From JBCAWW01 sp039024315 (GTDB lineage Bacteria > Bacteroidota > Bacteroidia > J057), in NCBI GenBank assembly GCA_039024315.1, contig JBCCQN010000253.1, forward strand, positions 1 through 10,714: a DNA stretch of 10,714 bases, written 5' to 3'. The translations under genes were made by a program, and so were the position numbers. A model generated the notes under the pieces. The model was not told where the DNA came from, did not search any database, and worked only from the letters and a program-made list of their open reading frames with translations. Below, piece after piece: positions 1 through 7,202 of this stretch. Position 1 is the first letter of the stretch; the number at the start of each line of letters is the position of its first letter.

Positions 1-340
1 ACGTTTTCCTCGCGCAAAAAAGCTAATTACGACCTTACGAGGCTCTATCAATGCTTCTCATAATAGCTGGTCAGGAGTGCTTTATGATGGCAAAAATTTG
101 TTTCAAGCTCCTACCTATCAAATCACCCATATTGTCGATAGAGTAGGAGGGGGGGATAGTTTTATGGGAGGGCTCATTTACGGATTGTTGACTTATCCAG
201 AGGATGACCAAAAGGCCCTAAACTTTGCGGTAGCGGCTTCCTGTCTCAAGCACACTATCTATGGGGATGCCAATTTGGTGAGCCTTGCAGAAGTAGAAAA
301 ACTAATGGCGGGAGATGCCAGTGGCAGAGTTTCTCGATAA
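1..340 (+). CDS. kdgK: 2-keto-3-deoxygluconate kinase (PfkB family), 3' part only
   Basis: C-terminal part, about 112 residues, of a ribokinase/PfkB-family sugar kinase. The reading frame is open from base 2 and ends at TAA 338-340, so the 5' two thirds lie before the window. The diagnostic motif is the PfkB second signature D-R-V-G-G-G-D-S-F; the Asp encoded at 155-157 is the expected catalytic base, and the glycines form the anion hole. The preceding strand (ITTLRGSINASHNSWSG) and the segment after the signature fit KDG kinases, which phosphorylate 2-keto-3-deoxygluconate to KDPG in the cytoplasm. The aldolase that uses this product starts 12 bp downstream, which strongly supports the assignment over a generic fructokinase or ribokinase. 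Substrate specificity (gluconate versus galactonate form) cannot be read from this fragment. Confidence 0.85.
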   Translation, partial: RFPRAKKLITTLRGSINASHNSWSGVLYDGKNLFQAPTYQITHIVDRVGGGDSFMGGLIYGLLTYPEDDQKALNFAVAASCLKHTIYGDANLVSLAEVEKLMAGDASGRVSR

Positions 341-352
341 TACCTAAGACCT

Positions 353-1030
353 ATGGCGAGATTTAGCAAAATACAAGTATTGTCTACTCTAAATGAGCAG
401 GCTTTGGTTCCCTTGTTTTACCATTCAGAAATTGAAGTCTGCAAGCAGGTCTTATCAGCCTGTTATGCCGGAGGGGCGAGGGTTTTGGAATTTACCAATA
501 GAGGTGATTTTGCGCACGAAGTATTTGCCGACTTGAGTGCGTTCTGCGAAGCAGAACTCCCCCAAATGATACTTGGCATAGGGTCAGTCGTGGATGCCGG
601 TACCGCAAGTTTGTACATGCAGCTGGGAGCCAACTTTGTCGTAAGTGCTTCATTGAGAGAAGATATTGCGAAGGTCTGTAATCGACGCAAAATACCTTAT
701 TTACCCGGCTGTGGTTCGCTTTCTGAGATTGGCCAAGCAGAAGAATGGGGCTGCGATATCGTCAAACTATTTCCCGGATCAGTCTATGGTCCTCAATTTG
801 TTAAAGCAATCAAGGGACCTCAACCTTGGACTCAAATTATGGTTACAGGCGGTGTTGCTGCTACACATGAAAATCTAAAATCTTGGTTTGATGCTGGGGT
901 TTTTGCCGTAGGTATGGGCTCTGCACTCGTCCCCAAAGACTTCTTGATCAAGGGTGATTTTAAGGCTTTGCAGGAAAATATCAGGCAAAACCTTGCCTTA
1001 ATCCAAAACCTGAAAAGCCAATCTAAGTGA
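353..1030 (+). CDS. eda: 2-dehydro-3-deoxy-phosphogluconate (KDPG/KDPGal) aldolase
   Basis: A 225-residue class I aldolase, close to the usual 200-225 for the family. It cleaves KDPG to pyruvate and glyceraldehyde-3-phosphate. Visible active-site elements are E46 and R50 in ARVLEFTNR, the Schiff-base lysine K138 in the hallmark segment DIVKLFPGS, and the phosphate-binding TGGV loop at 165-168. The stretch FPGSVYGPQFVKAIKGP closely resembles canonical bacterial Eda proteins. The ATG at 353 lies 12 bp after the kinase stop with no clear Shine-Dalgarno, as is usual in Bacteroidota, and the two genes are surely co-transcribed. Next to a GH50 agarase, the likely job is the last step of 3,6-anhydro-L-galactose catabolism (inference). 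KDPG and KDPGal aldolases share these residues, so the galactonate isomer cannot be excluded. Confidence 0.93.
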   Translation: MARFSKIQVLSTLNEQALVPLFYHSEIEVCKQVLSACYAGGARVLEFTNRGDFAHEVFADLSAFCEAELPQMILGIGSVVDAGTASLYMQLGANFVVSASLREDIAKVCNRRKIPYLPGCGSLSEIGQAEEWGCDIVKLFPGSVYGPQFVKAIKGPQPWTQIMVTGGVAATHENLKSWFDAGVFAVGMGSALVPKDFLIKGDFKALQENIRQNLALIQNLKSQSK

Positions 1031-1140
1031 TCAAAATTTGTTCAGTTTTTGTCCAGTTCGTTTCTCGGGACTTAATCTGGATAGCTTTTACCTTGTTGTA
1101 CTCCTTCGGAGAACGCTACATCGCAATGTACTACTCGAGT

Positions 1141-2973
1141 ATGAAATCCCTTTTCCGACAAAGTCTCCTACCATTTTTACTATTGTTAGGAGCGCTTCCA
1201 TTATCGGCTCAAAATGAAGCCCTCATTCGATTGCCCGAAAATATTAAAGCAAAGGACCGGATTTGTTTTGCGCTCTATACTGTTCATGAGGGTACTTTGA
1301 AACTAAGCGCACAATTTTATCCCATTCAAGATTACGAACCCTTTTATGCTACCTTAGAAATTGCAGAAGGAGATAATTGGGTTAAAAAAGCAGAGGCTGC
1401 TATAATTTATCCTGGGTATTTGGCCAGCTTTCGGATAGACGATTGGGACGACACCAAAGAATACCGATACCGAGTCAATCATAATGACAAAGCCTTTTAT
1501 ACTGGTATCATTCGCAAAAATCCTCGCGACAAGGATGAATTTGTGATGGCTGCCTTTACTTGTAATTCGATTTATCCTCAACATGGTGGCGATATCTCGA
1601 AAGAGGATATCGTCAATAATATCCAAAAGTTAAACGTTGATCTTTTGTTCTTTTCTGGTGATCAAGTCTATGACCATAGTGCACATTATCTCTATTGGCT
1701 CAAGTTTGGGCGCGATTTCGGAGAAATCATCCGCAATACGCCTACAATAACGATACCAGACGACCACGACGTAGGCCAAGCCAATCTCTGGGGGGCAGGA
1801 GGGAAGAAAGCACGTTCTCGCCGAGGTATATCTGGGGGATATTATATGCCCGTCGAATATGTCAAAGAGGTCGAAAGAGCTCAGACTAGTCATTTACCAG
1901 ACCCCTACGATCCGACCCCCATACAACAAGGGATCGGTGTTTATTATACCGATTTGAAATGGGGCGGAATTAGTTTTGCCATTTTAGAAGATAGAAAATT
2001 CAAATCTGGGCTAGAAGGAGTAATAGAGCATAATGGTGGCGTTTGGGAAGCAATTTTAGAGCCGATTCCCGACCCCCGAAAATTTGATGTTACTGGAGCC
2101 ACCTTATTGGGCGACAGACAACTTGATTTCTTGGAAGCTTGGACGACTGATTGGGAAGATGCGGAAATGAAAACGGTACTTTCGCAGACGATTTTTGCGA
2201 TGGGTAGCAATTACTCTGGCAAACATGGTCGAGAAATTTACATTGATTTTGATGCCAATGGCTGGCCGCAAACCGGCCGCAACAAGGCTTTAGCTACGAT
2301 AAGAAAGAGCTATAGCTGCATGGTAGCAGGAGACCAGCACTTGGGCACTGTCATTCATCACGGGATTGATGATTGGAATGATGCGGGTTACTCATTTTGC
2401 ACCCCTGCGATTGCCAATTTTTGGTTGCGATGGTGGGAACCTCAACAGGCTGGCAAAAATAGAACAGAGGGACAGGCAAATAATTTAGGCGAATTTTACG
2501 ATGGTTTTCAAAACAAGATCACCATGGAGGCTGTGGCGAATCCTAGCCTACCAGAAATCAAAGAAGGGGGACACCTCTCTACTAGAGCTGCTGGTTTTGG
2601 GATTGTTCGCTACCAGAAAGCGCAAAGGAAAATCACCTTTGAATGTTGGCCTAGAAATGTAGACATCACAGATCCAAATAGCAAACAATACGCTGGTTGG
2701 CCCATAATCATTGATCAGATGGATAATTATCCTATGCTTGATGCCTATGAGCTTCCCACCCTGCGACTTTCGAAGGCCAATCAAGTCCTTACCGTTGTGC
2801 GGGCTTACGACCAAGAAGTAGTCTCCTCTTTGAGAATTAAAGGAAATGAATACCAAGCTAGGGTACCGGAATTGGGTCAATACAGCCTGATCATAGGGGA
2901 AGGGGAGGAGCAAACCATTATCAGAGATATCCAAGCGAGAAAAAAAGAAAATAGGGTTTTAGAAATTGAATGA
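1141..2973 (+). CDS. Secreted PhoD-like metallophosphatase (alkaline phosphatase D family)
   Basis: A 610-residue protein from the ATG at 1141. The frame is open back to a GTG at 1027 overlapping the eda stop, but 1141 is preferred because it begins a clean signal peptide (MKSLFRQ, then a Leu-rich core, then LPLSA, with cleavage expected near A23). An N-terminal beta domain is followed by a PhoD-type metallophosphoesterase core. Metal-binding motifs seen are GDQVYD (173-178), PDDHD (206-210) and GDQH (397-400); these bind the metal centre in this superfamily. PhoD enzymes hydrolyse phosphomono- or diesters outside the cytoplasm. The substrate here is unknown, and its place between an aldolase and an agarase is not explained by the known agar pathway. 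The 110-bp gap upstream holds only a weak promoter-like pair (TTTG 1048-1051, TAATCTGG 1073-1080), so it is probably read through from eda. Confidence 0.8.
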   Translation: MKSLFRQSLLPFLLLLGALPLSAQNEALIRLPENIKAKDRICFALYTVHEGTLKLSAQFYPIQDYEPFYATLEIAEGDNWVKKAEAAIIYPGYLASFRIDDWDDTKEYRYRVNHNDKAFYTGIIRKNPRDKDEFVMAAFTCNSIYPQHGGDISKEDIVNNIQKLNVDLLFFSGDQVYDHSAHYLYWLKFGRDFGEIIRNTPTITIPDDHDVGQANLWGAGGKKARSRRGISGGYYMPVEYVKEVERAQTSHLPDPYDPTPIQQGIGVYYTDLKWGGISFAILEDRKFKSGLEGVIEHNGGVWEAILEPIPDPRKFDVTGATLLGDRQLDFLEAWTTDWEDAEMKTVLSQTIFAMGSNYSGKHGREIYIDFDANGWPQTGRNKALATIRKSYSCMVAGDQHLGTVIHHGIDDWNDAGYSFCTPAIANFWLRWWEPQQAGKNRTEGQANNLGEFYDGFQNKITMEAVANPSLPEIKEGGHLSTRAAGFGIVRYQKAQRKITFECWPRNVDITDPNSKQYAGWPIIIDQMDNYPMLDAYELPTLRLSKANQVLTVVRAYDQEVVSSLRIKGNEYQARVPELGQYSLIIGEGEEQTIIRDIQARKKENRVLEIE

Positions 2974-2997
2974 TAAGCGACTAAAGATCTGCTCGTT

Positions 2998-5328
2998 ATG
3001 AGAACAAAATTGAATATAAAAATTGCACTATTTTTAATCGCGATTGTCCTATCGGCATGCGCTAAAAATAGTAATGCCCCCAGCAGTATTGCCTTTTGGG
3101 AAAATCGTACCCAAACGGTGCTTTTGGACTTTGAAACAGATTCCCTTTTGTCTGATCTTGAAGTATTTCATGCGCAAATAGCTGAGACTGATCAGGGAGT
3201 TACTAAAGGGCAAAAAGCCTTAAAACTCTCCTTAGAAGGCGATGAAAAGCGATCCGGTTTTAGCTATAAACCTAGCAGCCCAATAGATGCGAGTAGTTTT
3301 GAAAACTTTGCTCTTGTTTTTGATGCAATGACAAGTTCCAAGGAGCACTCTGTACACTTATTTGTTGCGGTACGCAATGCACAAGGACAGGGGATCAGTC
3401 GTTCTGCGGCTATCCCTATTGGCAAGACTCAGACTTGTTACTTTGAGCTAGCGGGTAAGTATCTACATGAAGATACTGGCTTAAGAGAAGATCCCGCGCC
3501 TTGGCCAGAAGGAGGTTTTCATATGAAAGTCAATGGCACCAAACAGGCAATAGATTTTTCTCAAATCGCCTCTATAAGCTTCTACATCCAATATGCCAAT
3601 TTTGACAAAGACTTGACGATTGACAATGTCCGACTTGTGGAGACTCCGCCCAAAGATCCTAACTACTTGGTGGGTATTGTGGATAAATATGGCCAAAACG
3701 CTAAGCACGATTTTCCTGGAAAAATTATTTCCGATGAACAGTTAGAAAAATTGGCCACCCAAGAGTTGCAGGAGTTGAAAGAGAAGCCAGTTATGGCTGA
3801 TCGATCTCGCTTTGGAGGTTGGAAAGAAGGACCTAAATTAGAGGCAACTGGTTTTTTTAGAACTGAGAAGTTGGCCGATCGCTGGGCCTTGGTAGATCCT
3901 GAAGGATACCTATTTTATTCAAATGGGATTGCTAACGTCAGAATGGCCAATACCACCAGTTTTACGGGCATAGACTTTAAAAACGATACGGTGCGTTATC
4001 GTGATCCTGAAGACGTAACCCCTGAAGATTCGCGTGGAATGGTGGCCTTAGGGGAGGAGGTGACTACAACGGCTTATGTCGCCTATCCAGAAAGAAATAA
4101 GATGTTTTTAGATCTGCCAAGCTACGATAGTCCGCTAGCCAATCATTATAGTTACCGTAGGGAGTCTCATATGGGACCTTTTGCGCATGGAGAAACTTAC
4201 AGTCATTATCAGGCTAACCTAGAGAGAAGATATGGTGAGGAAAGGCCTGGTGCCCACCTAGATCAATGGCATGAGATCACCCTTGATCGTTTTTTGAGCT
4301 GGGGATTTACCTCATTTGGCAATTGGGCGGCGGCAGAGTTTTATGACATGAAACGCATGCCATATTTTGCCAATGGTTGGATTATTGGAGATTTTAAAAC
4401 AGTTAGATCGGGTTTAGATTATTGGGGCCCGATGCCGGATGTTTATGATCCTGAATTTGCCCGTAGGGTAGGGGTAACCATTAAAGTTGTGGCTGAGGAG
4501 GTGAAAAATAGTCCTTGGTGTATAGGTGTATTTATTGACAATGAAAAAAGCTGGGGCATTCCGGGAACTCCTAAAGGACAGTATGGGATTATTCTTTACG
4601 CCTTGGCCAAAGACGCGGATGACAGTCCTATCAAGGCTGAAATAATGCGTTCGCTGAAAGCGAAATACCAAACAATTTCAAAACTCAATGCAGCTTGGGA
4701 GACAAAAATTACCAGTTGGCAAGTGCTCGCTAATGGCATAGATTATAGAGAAAAAGGAAGCTATAGTGAAGCTATGATAGCAGACTTTTCGGTTTTGCTC
4801 GAAGCATATGCGAGTCAATATTTTGCCATCGTACACGATGCTTTAGCAGCCGAAATGCCCAATCATCTATACATGGGCTGTCGTTTTGCCTCATGGGGTA
4901 TGGGCCCAGAGGTACGTAAAGCAGCCAAAAAATATGTCGACGTCTTTAGTTACAATTATTATCATGAGTCTCTAGGGGTGCAGTATTGGAAGTTTTTGGA
5001 AGAAATAGACCGTCCGAGTGTCATCGGAGAATTTCATATCGGTACGATGGAGGCCGGTTTGTTTCACCCGGGTTTGGTGCAAGGGGTAGATCAGGACGAC
5101 CGCGCACAAATGTACACGACTTATTTAGAATCAGTGATTGATAATCCGTATTTCGTTGGATCACATTGGTTTCAATATATCGATTCACCGCTTTCTGGGC
5201 GCGCGCACGATGGCGAAAACTACAATGTCGGTTTTGTTAGGAATACCGATGTCCCTTATGCGCCAATGGTTGAAGCCGCGCGTAATTTTAACCAAAATCT
5301 TTATCAGAGAAAGTATCCGCAAGAGTAG
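2998..5328 (+). CDS. Beta-agarase-like glycoside hydrolase, GH50 type, lipoprotein
   Basis: A 776-residue lipoprotein. The signal peptide ends in the lipobox LSAC with C21 as the lipidated cysteine. The following AKNSN lacks the acidic residues of a typical Bacteroidota surface-export signal, so surface versus periplasmic location is open. Residues about 35-215 form a beta-rich, carbohydrate-binding-like domain, followed by a (beta/alpha)8 barrel. Two motifs fit GH50 catalytic residues: E516 in IDNEKSWG (acid/base) and E678 in VIGEFHIG (nucleophile). Their spacing of 162 residues is about that recalled for the Saccharophagus enzyme Aga50D. GH50 enzymes are mostly exo-acting beta-agarases that release neoagarobiose or neoagarotetraose. 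The gene starts 24 bp after the phosphatase, consistent with one operon. Activity on agarose is inferred; a related red-algal galactan is possible. The C-terminus ends shortly after the barrel, with no secretion tail. Confidence 0.85.
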   Translation: MRTKLNIKIALFLIAIVLSACAKNSNAPSSIAFWENRTQTVLLDFETDSLLSDLEVFHAQIAETDQGVTKGQKALKLSLEGDEKRSGFSYKPSSPIDASSFENFALVFDAMTSSKEHSVHLFVAVRNAQGQGISRSAAIPIGKTQTCYFELAGKYLHEDTGLREDPAPWPEGGFHMKVNGTKQAIDFSQIASISFYIQYANFDKDLTIDNVRLVETPPKDPNYLVGIVDKYGQNAKHDFPGKIISDEQLEKLATQELQELKEKPVMADRSRFGGWKEGPKLEATGFFRTEKLADRWALVDPEGYLFYSNGIANVRMANTTSFTGIDFKNDTVRYRDPEDVTPEDSRGMVALGEEVTTTAYVAYPERNKMFLDLPSYDSPLANHYSYRRESHMGPFAHGETYSHYQANLERRYGEERPGAHLDQWHEITLDRFLSWGFTSFGNWAAAEFYDMKRMPYFANGWIIGDFKTVRSGLDYWGPMPDVYDPEFARRVGVTIKVVAEEVKNSPWCIGVFIDNEKSWGIPGTPKGQYGIILYALAKDADDSPIKAEIMRSLKAKYQTISKLNAAWETKITSWQVLANGIDYREKGSYSEAMIADFSVLLEAYASQYFAIVHDALAAEMPNHLYMGCRFASWGMGPEVRKAAKKYVDVFSYNYYHESLGVQYWKFLEEIDRPSVIGEFHIGTMEAGLFHPGLVQGVDQDDRAQMYTTYLESVIDNPYFVGSHWFQYIDSPLSGRAHDGENYNVGFVRNTDVPYAPMVEAARNFNQNLYQRKYPQE

Positions 5329-5803
5329 TAGTTAGTATACTTTTTTAAAGGCATCTGTATGGGTGCCTAAATACTCTACTTAACATAATATAAATTATAG
5401 CACAAATGGTACCATTCATTAAAAACAATCAGATTTAAGATACGTGCTTATGTAAAGCATTTAGATACAGTGGGCTTTGTTTTTGTTATAGAGATAATTA
5501 CTGCTCTTTGATGGTTACCGCTGCGCGGAACGCTTATTCGAACAAAAGCTAAGACTTTTGCTAGAGTGTTGCTTAAGTAGCCTTTGGGCATATCTCCCCT
5601 AATAACTCGATTTTTTTAATTTCTCTAAGTTTATCTCTAAACTATCAATGGATGTAAATCGCAATGAGAGGGAATTTTTAATATTGTTTCAATTGTTGGA
5701 TTATTGTCTGCTTAATGAATAGCTAGAATAAACGTTCTGCGATGGAGCAGACCCCCCACTCAAAACAAATCATCTCCCCTCCCCTACTGTAAAATGCTCA
5801 CTA
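5329..5803. other. Non-coding gap between convergent units
   Basis: No gene, tRNA or rRNA was recognised in these 475 bases, which separate the 3' ends of the agarase gene (+) and the phosphopantetheinyl transferase gene (-). They contain the hairpin listed at 5334-5375, a 12-bp palindrome at 5405-5416, a small AT-rich stem (TGCTT/AAGCA) near 5446-5460 flanked by two near-identical GATAC-ending copies, a CAAAAG/CTTTTG stem at 5543-5560, and a TCTGC/GCAGA stem at 5736-5751. The last could lie in the 3' end of the minus-strand transcript. A pyrimidine-rich run lies at 5751-5787. Termination of both facing transcripts somewhere here is expected, but no classical stem plus T-run is present. Confidence 0.6.
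5334..5375 (+). terminator. Possible transcription terminator after the agarase gene
   Basis: Starting 6 bp after the agarase stop codon, AGGCATC (5349-5355) pairs with GGTGCCT (5362-5368) over a 6-base loop, with one G-U pair. An outer AGTAT (5334-5338) can pair with ATACT (5371-5375). The position is right for ending the operon transcript. The usual T-run after the stem is missing on the + strand (the T-run at 5341-5346 precedes it), so this is a weak candidate. Confidence 0.35.
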
Positions 5804-6451
5804 TCAGCCTTTAAAATCAAAATACTCTAAGTGAATTGGGGGCTCTAATTTGAATTCTGAGCAGATAGCTCCGGTGTAATCATCATCCAAGCTTAGTTCA
5901 TTTAGAAACCATCCTTGGCCATTTTTTTCAAATCTAGGCTGCTCAATATCAAAATCGATTTGATTTAGGTCTGATAATTTCAATCCTAAGGCCTTGATGA
6001 TACTTTCCTTTCTTGTCCAATACCGATAAAATTGTCGCCTTGGTAAAGTTGATTCCATGATAGTTTTCCATTCGGTAAGCGTAAACCAAGACACAAAATT
6101 TTCAAGTTCGACTTCTGCTTCTTTCTCGATATCAATCCCAATACTGCCTTTTGTTGAGACCGCACAGACTACTAAATCAGCACTATGGGAAATATTGAAG
6201 TAAACGGAATCAAGGAAGGGTTTGCCACTATCTTCAAACTGAATCTGGTCAATATTTTGAGAGAGTTTGAGCGCCTTGAGCCCCTCTTGAAGCAATAAGC
6301 GACCATAAACATAGTTGTAGGCATCCCTTACTCTCCGGTACCTCAAAGCCCGTTGATGCATCGATGAGGGTAATCTTGTAAGTAGCTGCTGGAGCTCTTT
6401 TCTGGAGACTAAACCCTTAGATTTCGCTGCATACACGCAAGAATCAAGCAT
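5804..6451 (-). CDS. pfaE: Sfp-type 4'-phosphopantetheinyl transferase, PfaE-like
   Basis: A 215-residue enzyme that moves 4'-phosphopantetheine from CoA to the conserved serine of carrier protein domains. Family motifs seen are GKPFL (76-80), NISHS (86-90), GIDIE (105-109, with D107 and E109 for magnesium) and WTRKESIIKALG (145-156, with E149 and K153). The length and the two-half layout are of the Sfp/PfaE type rather than the short AcpS type. The frame stays open to a GTG at 6535, but the ATG at 6451 is chosen: the GTG lies inside the operator and upstream of the predicted -7 element at 6521-6528, and the 28 extra residues do not look like family sequence. The gene is divergent from the TetR gene and the PfaA-like synthase, so the natural partner is the ACP array of that synthase. 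A general housekeeping role is the alternative. Confidence 0.9.
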   Translation of the reverse strand: MLDSCVYAAKSKGLVSRKELQQLLTRLPSSMHQRALRYRRVRDAYNYVYGRLLLQEGLKALKLSQNIDQIQFEDSGKPFLDSVYFNISHSADLVVCAVSTKGSIGIDIEKEAEVELENFVSWFTLTEWKTIMESTLPRRQFYRYWTRKESIIKALGLKLSDLNQIDFDIEQPRFEKNGQGWFLNELSLDDDYTGAICSEFKLEPPIHLEYFDFKG

Positions 6452-6502
6452 TTTGCAATATAAGACGCAATTCTTAGGAGAAGTTAAAAATTCTTTCCTT
6501 AT

Positions 6503-6538
6503 CTTGTGGTACTTTCGGAACAAAAATAGTACCACAAG
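6503..6538. promoter_or_regulatory. Perfect 11-bp inverted repeat, candidate TetR operator
   Basis: CTTGTGGTACT at 6503-6513 and its exact reverse complement AGTACCACAAG at 6528-6538 are separated by 14 bp. One further outer base pair (A6501/T6540) matches after a mismatch. The repeat lies in the 96-bp space between the divergent transferase (ATG at 6451) and regulator (ATG at 6548) genes, which is where TetR-family proteins commonly bind to control themselves and a divergent neighbour. The right arm ends 9 bp before the regulator start. Binding by the adjacent regulator is inferred from position and symmetry. Confidence 0.65.
6521..6528 (-). promoter_or_regulatory. Bacteroidota-type -7 element for the transferase gene
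   Basis: Read on the minus strand, the bases are TATTTTTG, an exact match to the TAnnTTTG -7 consensus of Bacteroidota. It lies between the arms of the inverted repeat. Transcription would begin near 6514 and leave about 60 bases of leader before the ATG at 6451. No clear TTTG -33 element is seen at the right distance. A + strand near-match, TACTTTCG at 6510-6517 (one mismatch), could serve the TetR gene from the same space. Confidence 0.45.
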
Positions 6539-6547
6539 GTTCGATTG

Positions 6548-7165
6548 ATGATCAGTAAGGAGCTCATAATAGAAACCGCGACAAAATTGTTTTTACAAAA
6601 CGGAGTAAAATCAATTACGCTTGACCGCATTGTCAAGGAGCTCCGCACATCAAAAAGGACCATTTACCAGCACTTTGAAGATAAAACGGCTCTCCTAAAA
6701 GCCTGTCTCCATGTCTATAACAACAAGGTGAAATCGGAGAATGAGGAGATCATACAGGCATCGGACAATGTGATTGCAGCAATGGCACACTTACATCAAA
6801 AGATTGTTCGCCGCGCCCAGCTTGTCAATCCTAATTTTTTCAATGACATTCTCTATTACTATCCGGGCTTACTACACCAATCCTACAGAGAGACGGGAAA
6901 CTTTGCTCATCAGCAACTGGTAGATTTGGCCAAATGGGGGATCCAAGACGGTATCTTTCGACAAGACACGGATGTTGAGGTTGCAGGAAAAACCGTCCTA
7001 GCGATGCTTAAAATGCTGAAAGACAACAATTTATTTCCTATAACTGAATTCAGTAAGGAGCGGTTGACCTTTGGCATATTGGTGCCTTACCTCAGGGGAG
7101 TTTGTACTCCGAAAGGAATGAAGCTTTTACAAATACAAGAAGAGTTGTTTAGGGTTGCCATTTGA
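6548..7165 (+). CDS. TetR/AcrR-family transcriptional regulator
   Basis: A 205-residue protein, typical of the family. The N-terminal DNA-binding domain is clear: helix 1 contains ETATKLFLQNGVKSITLDRI, and the helix-turn-helix runs to about residue 43, with the recognition helix TSKRTIYQHF (34-43) followed by the usual DK. Residues 50-205 form the helical ligand-binding and dimer domain, whose ligand cannot be read from sequence. The ATG at 6548 is chosen over the TTG at 6545. It sits 9 bp after an inverted repeat that is its likely operator, is divergent from the phosphopantetheinyl transferase gene, and lies 37 bp before the PfaA-like synthase on the same strand. Control of this lipid synthase locus is therefore the simplest role (inference). 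It takes the position that pfaR occupies in gammaproteobacterial pfa clusters but shows a TetR-type fold. Confidence 0.88.
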   Translation: MISKELIIETATKLFLQNGVKSITLDRIVKELRTSKRTIYQHFEDKTALLKACLHVYNNKVKSENEEIIQASDNVIAAMAHLHQKIVRRAQLVNPNFFNDILYYYPGLLHQSYRETGNFAHQQLVDLAKWGIQDGIFRQDTDVEVAGKTVLAMLKMLKDNNLFPITEFSKERLTFGILVPYLRGVCTPKGMKLLQIQEELFRVAI

Positions 7166-7202
7166 GTTAACCCTGCACGGAAAATACAATCCAATACATT
7201 CA

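Noticed and set aside
1027..1140. GTG start at 1027 for the phosphatase gene, overlapping the eda stop (translational coupling)
   Set aside because: The extra 38 residues do not form a sensible signal peptide, whereas the ATG at 1141 begins a textbook one; the upstream part is read as untranslated.
5530..5560. TTCGAA-type T-loop resembling part of a tRNA
   Set aside because: The flanking bases do not form a T-stem, and no acceptor or anticodon arm can be drawn on either strand.
5489..5639. TAGAGATAA and its complement TTATCTCTA as ends of a small transposable element
   Set aside because: The arms are only 9 bp, AT-rich and about 130 bp apart, with no target-site duplication or second copy in the window; chance is likely.
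6452..6535. GTG start at 6535 for the phosphopantetheinyl transferase
   Set aside because: It lies within the inverted repeat and upstream of the predicted minus-strand -7 element, and the added residues are unlike the family.
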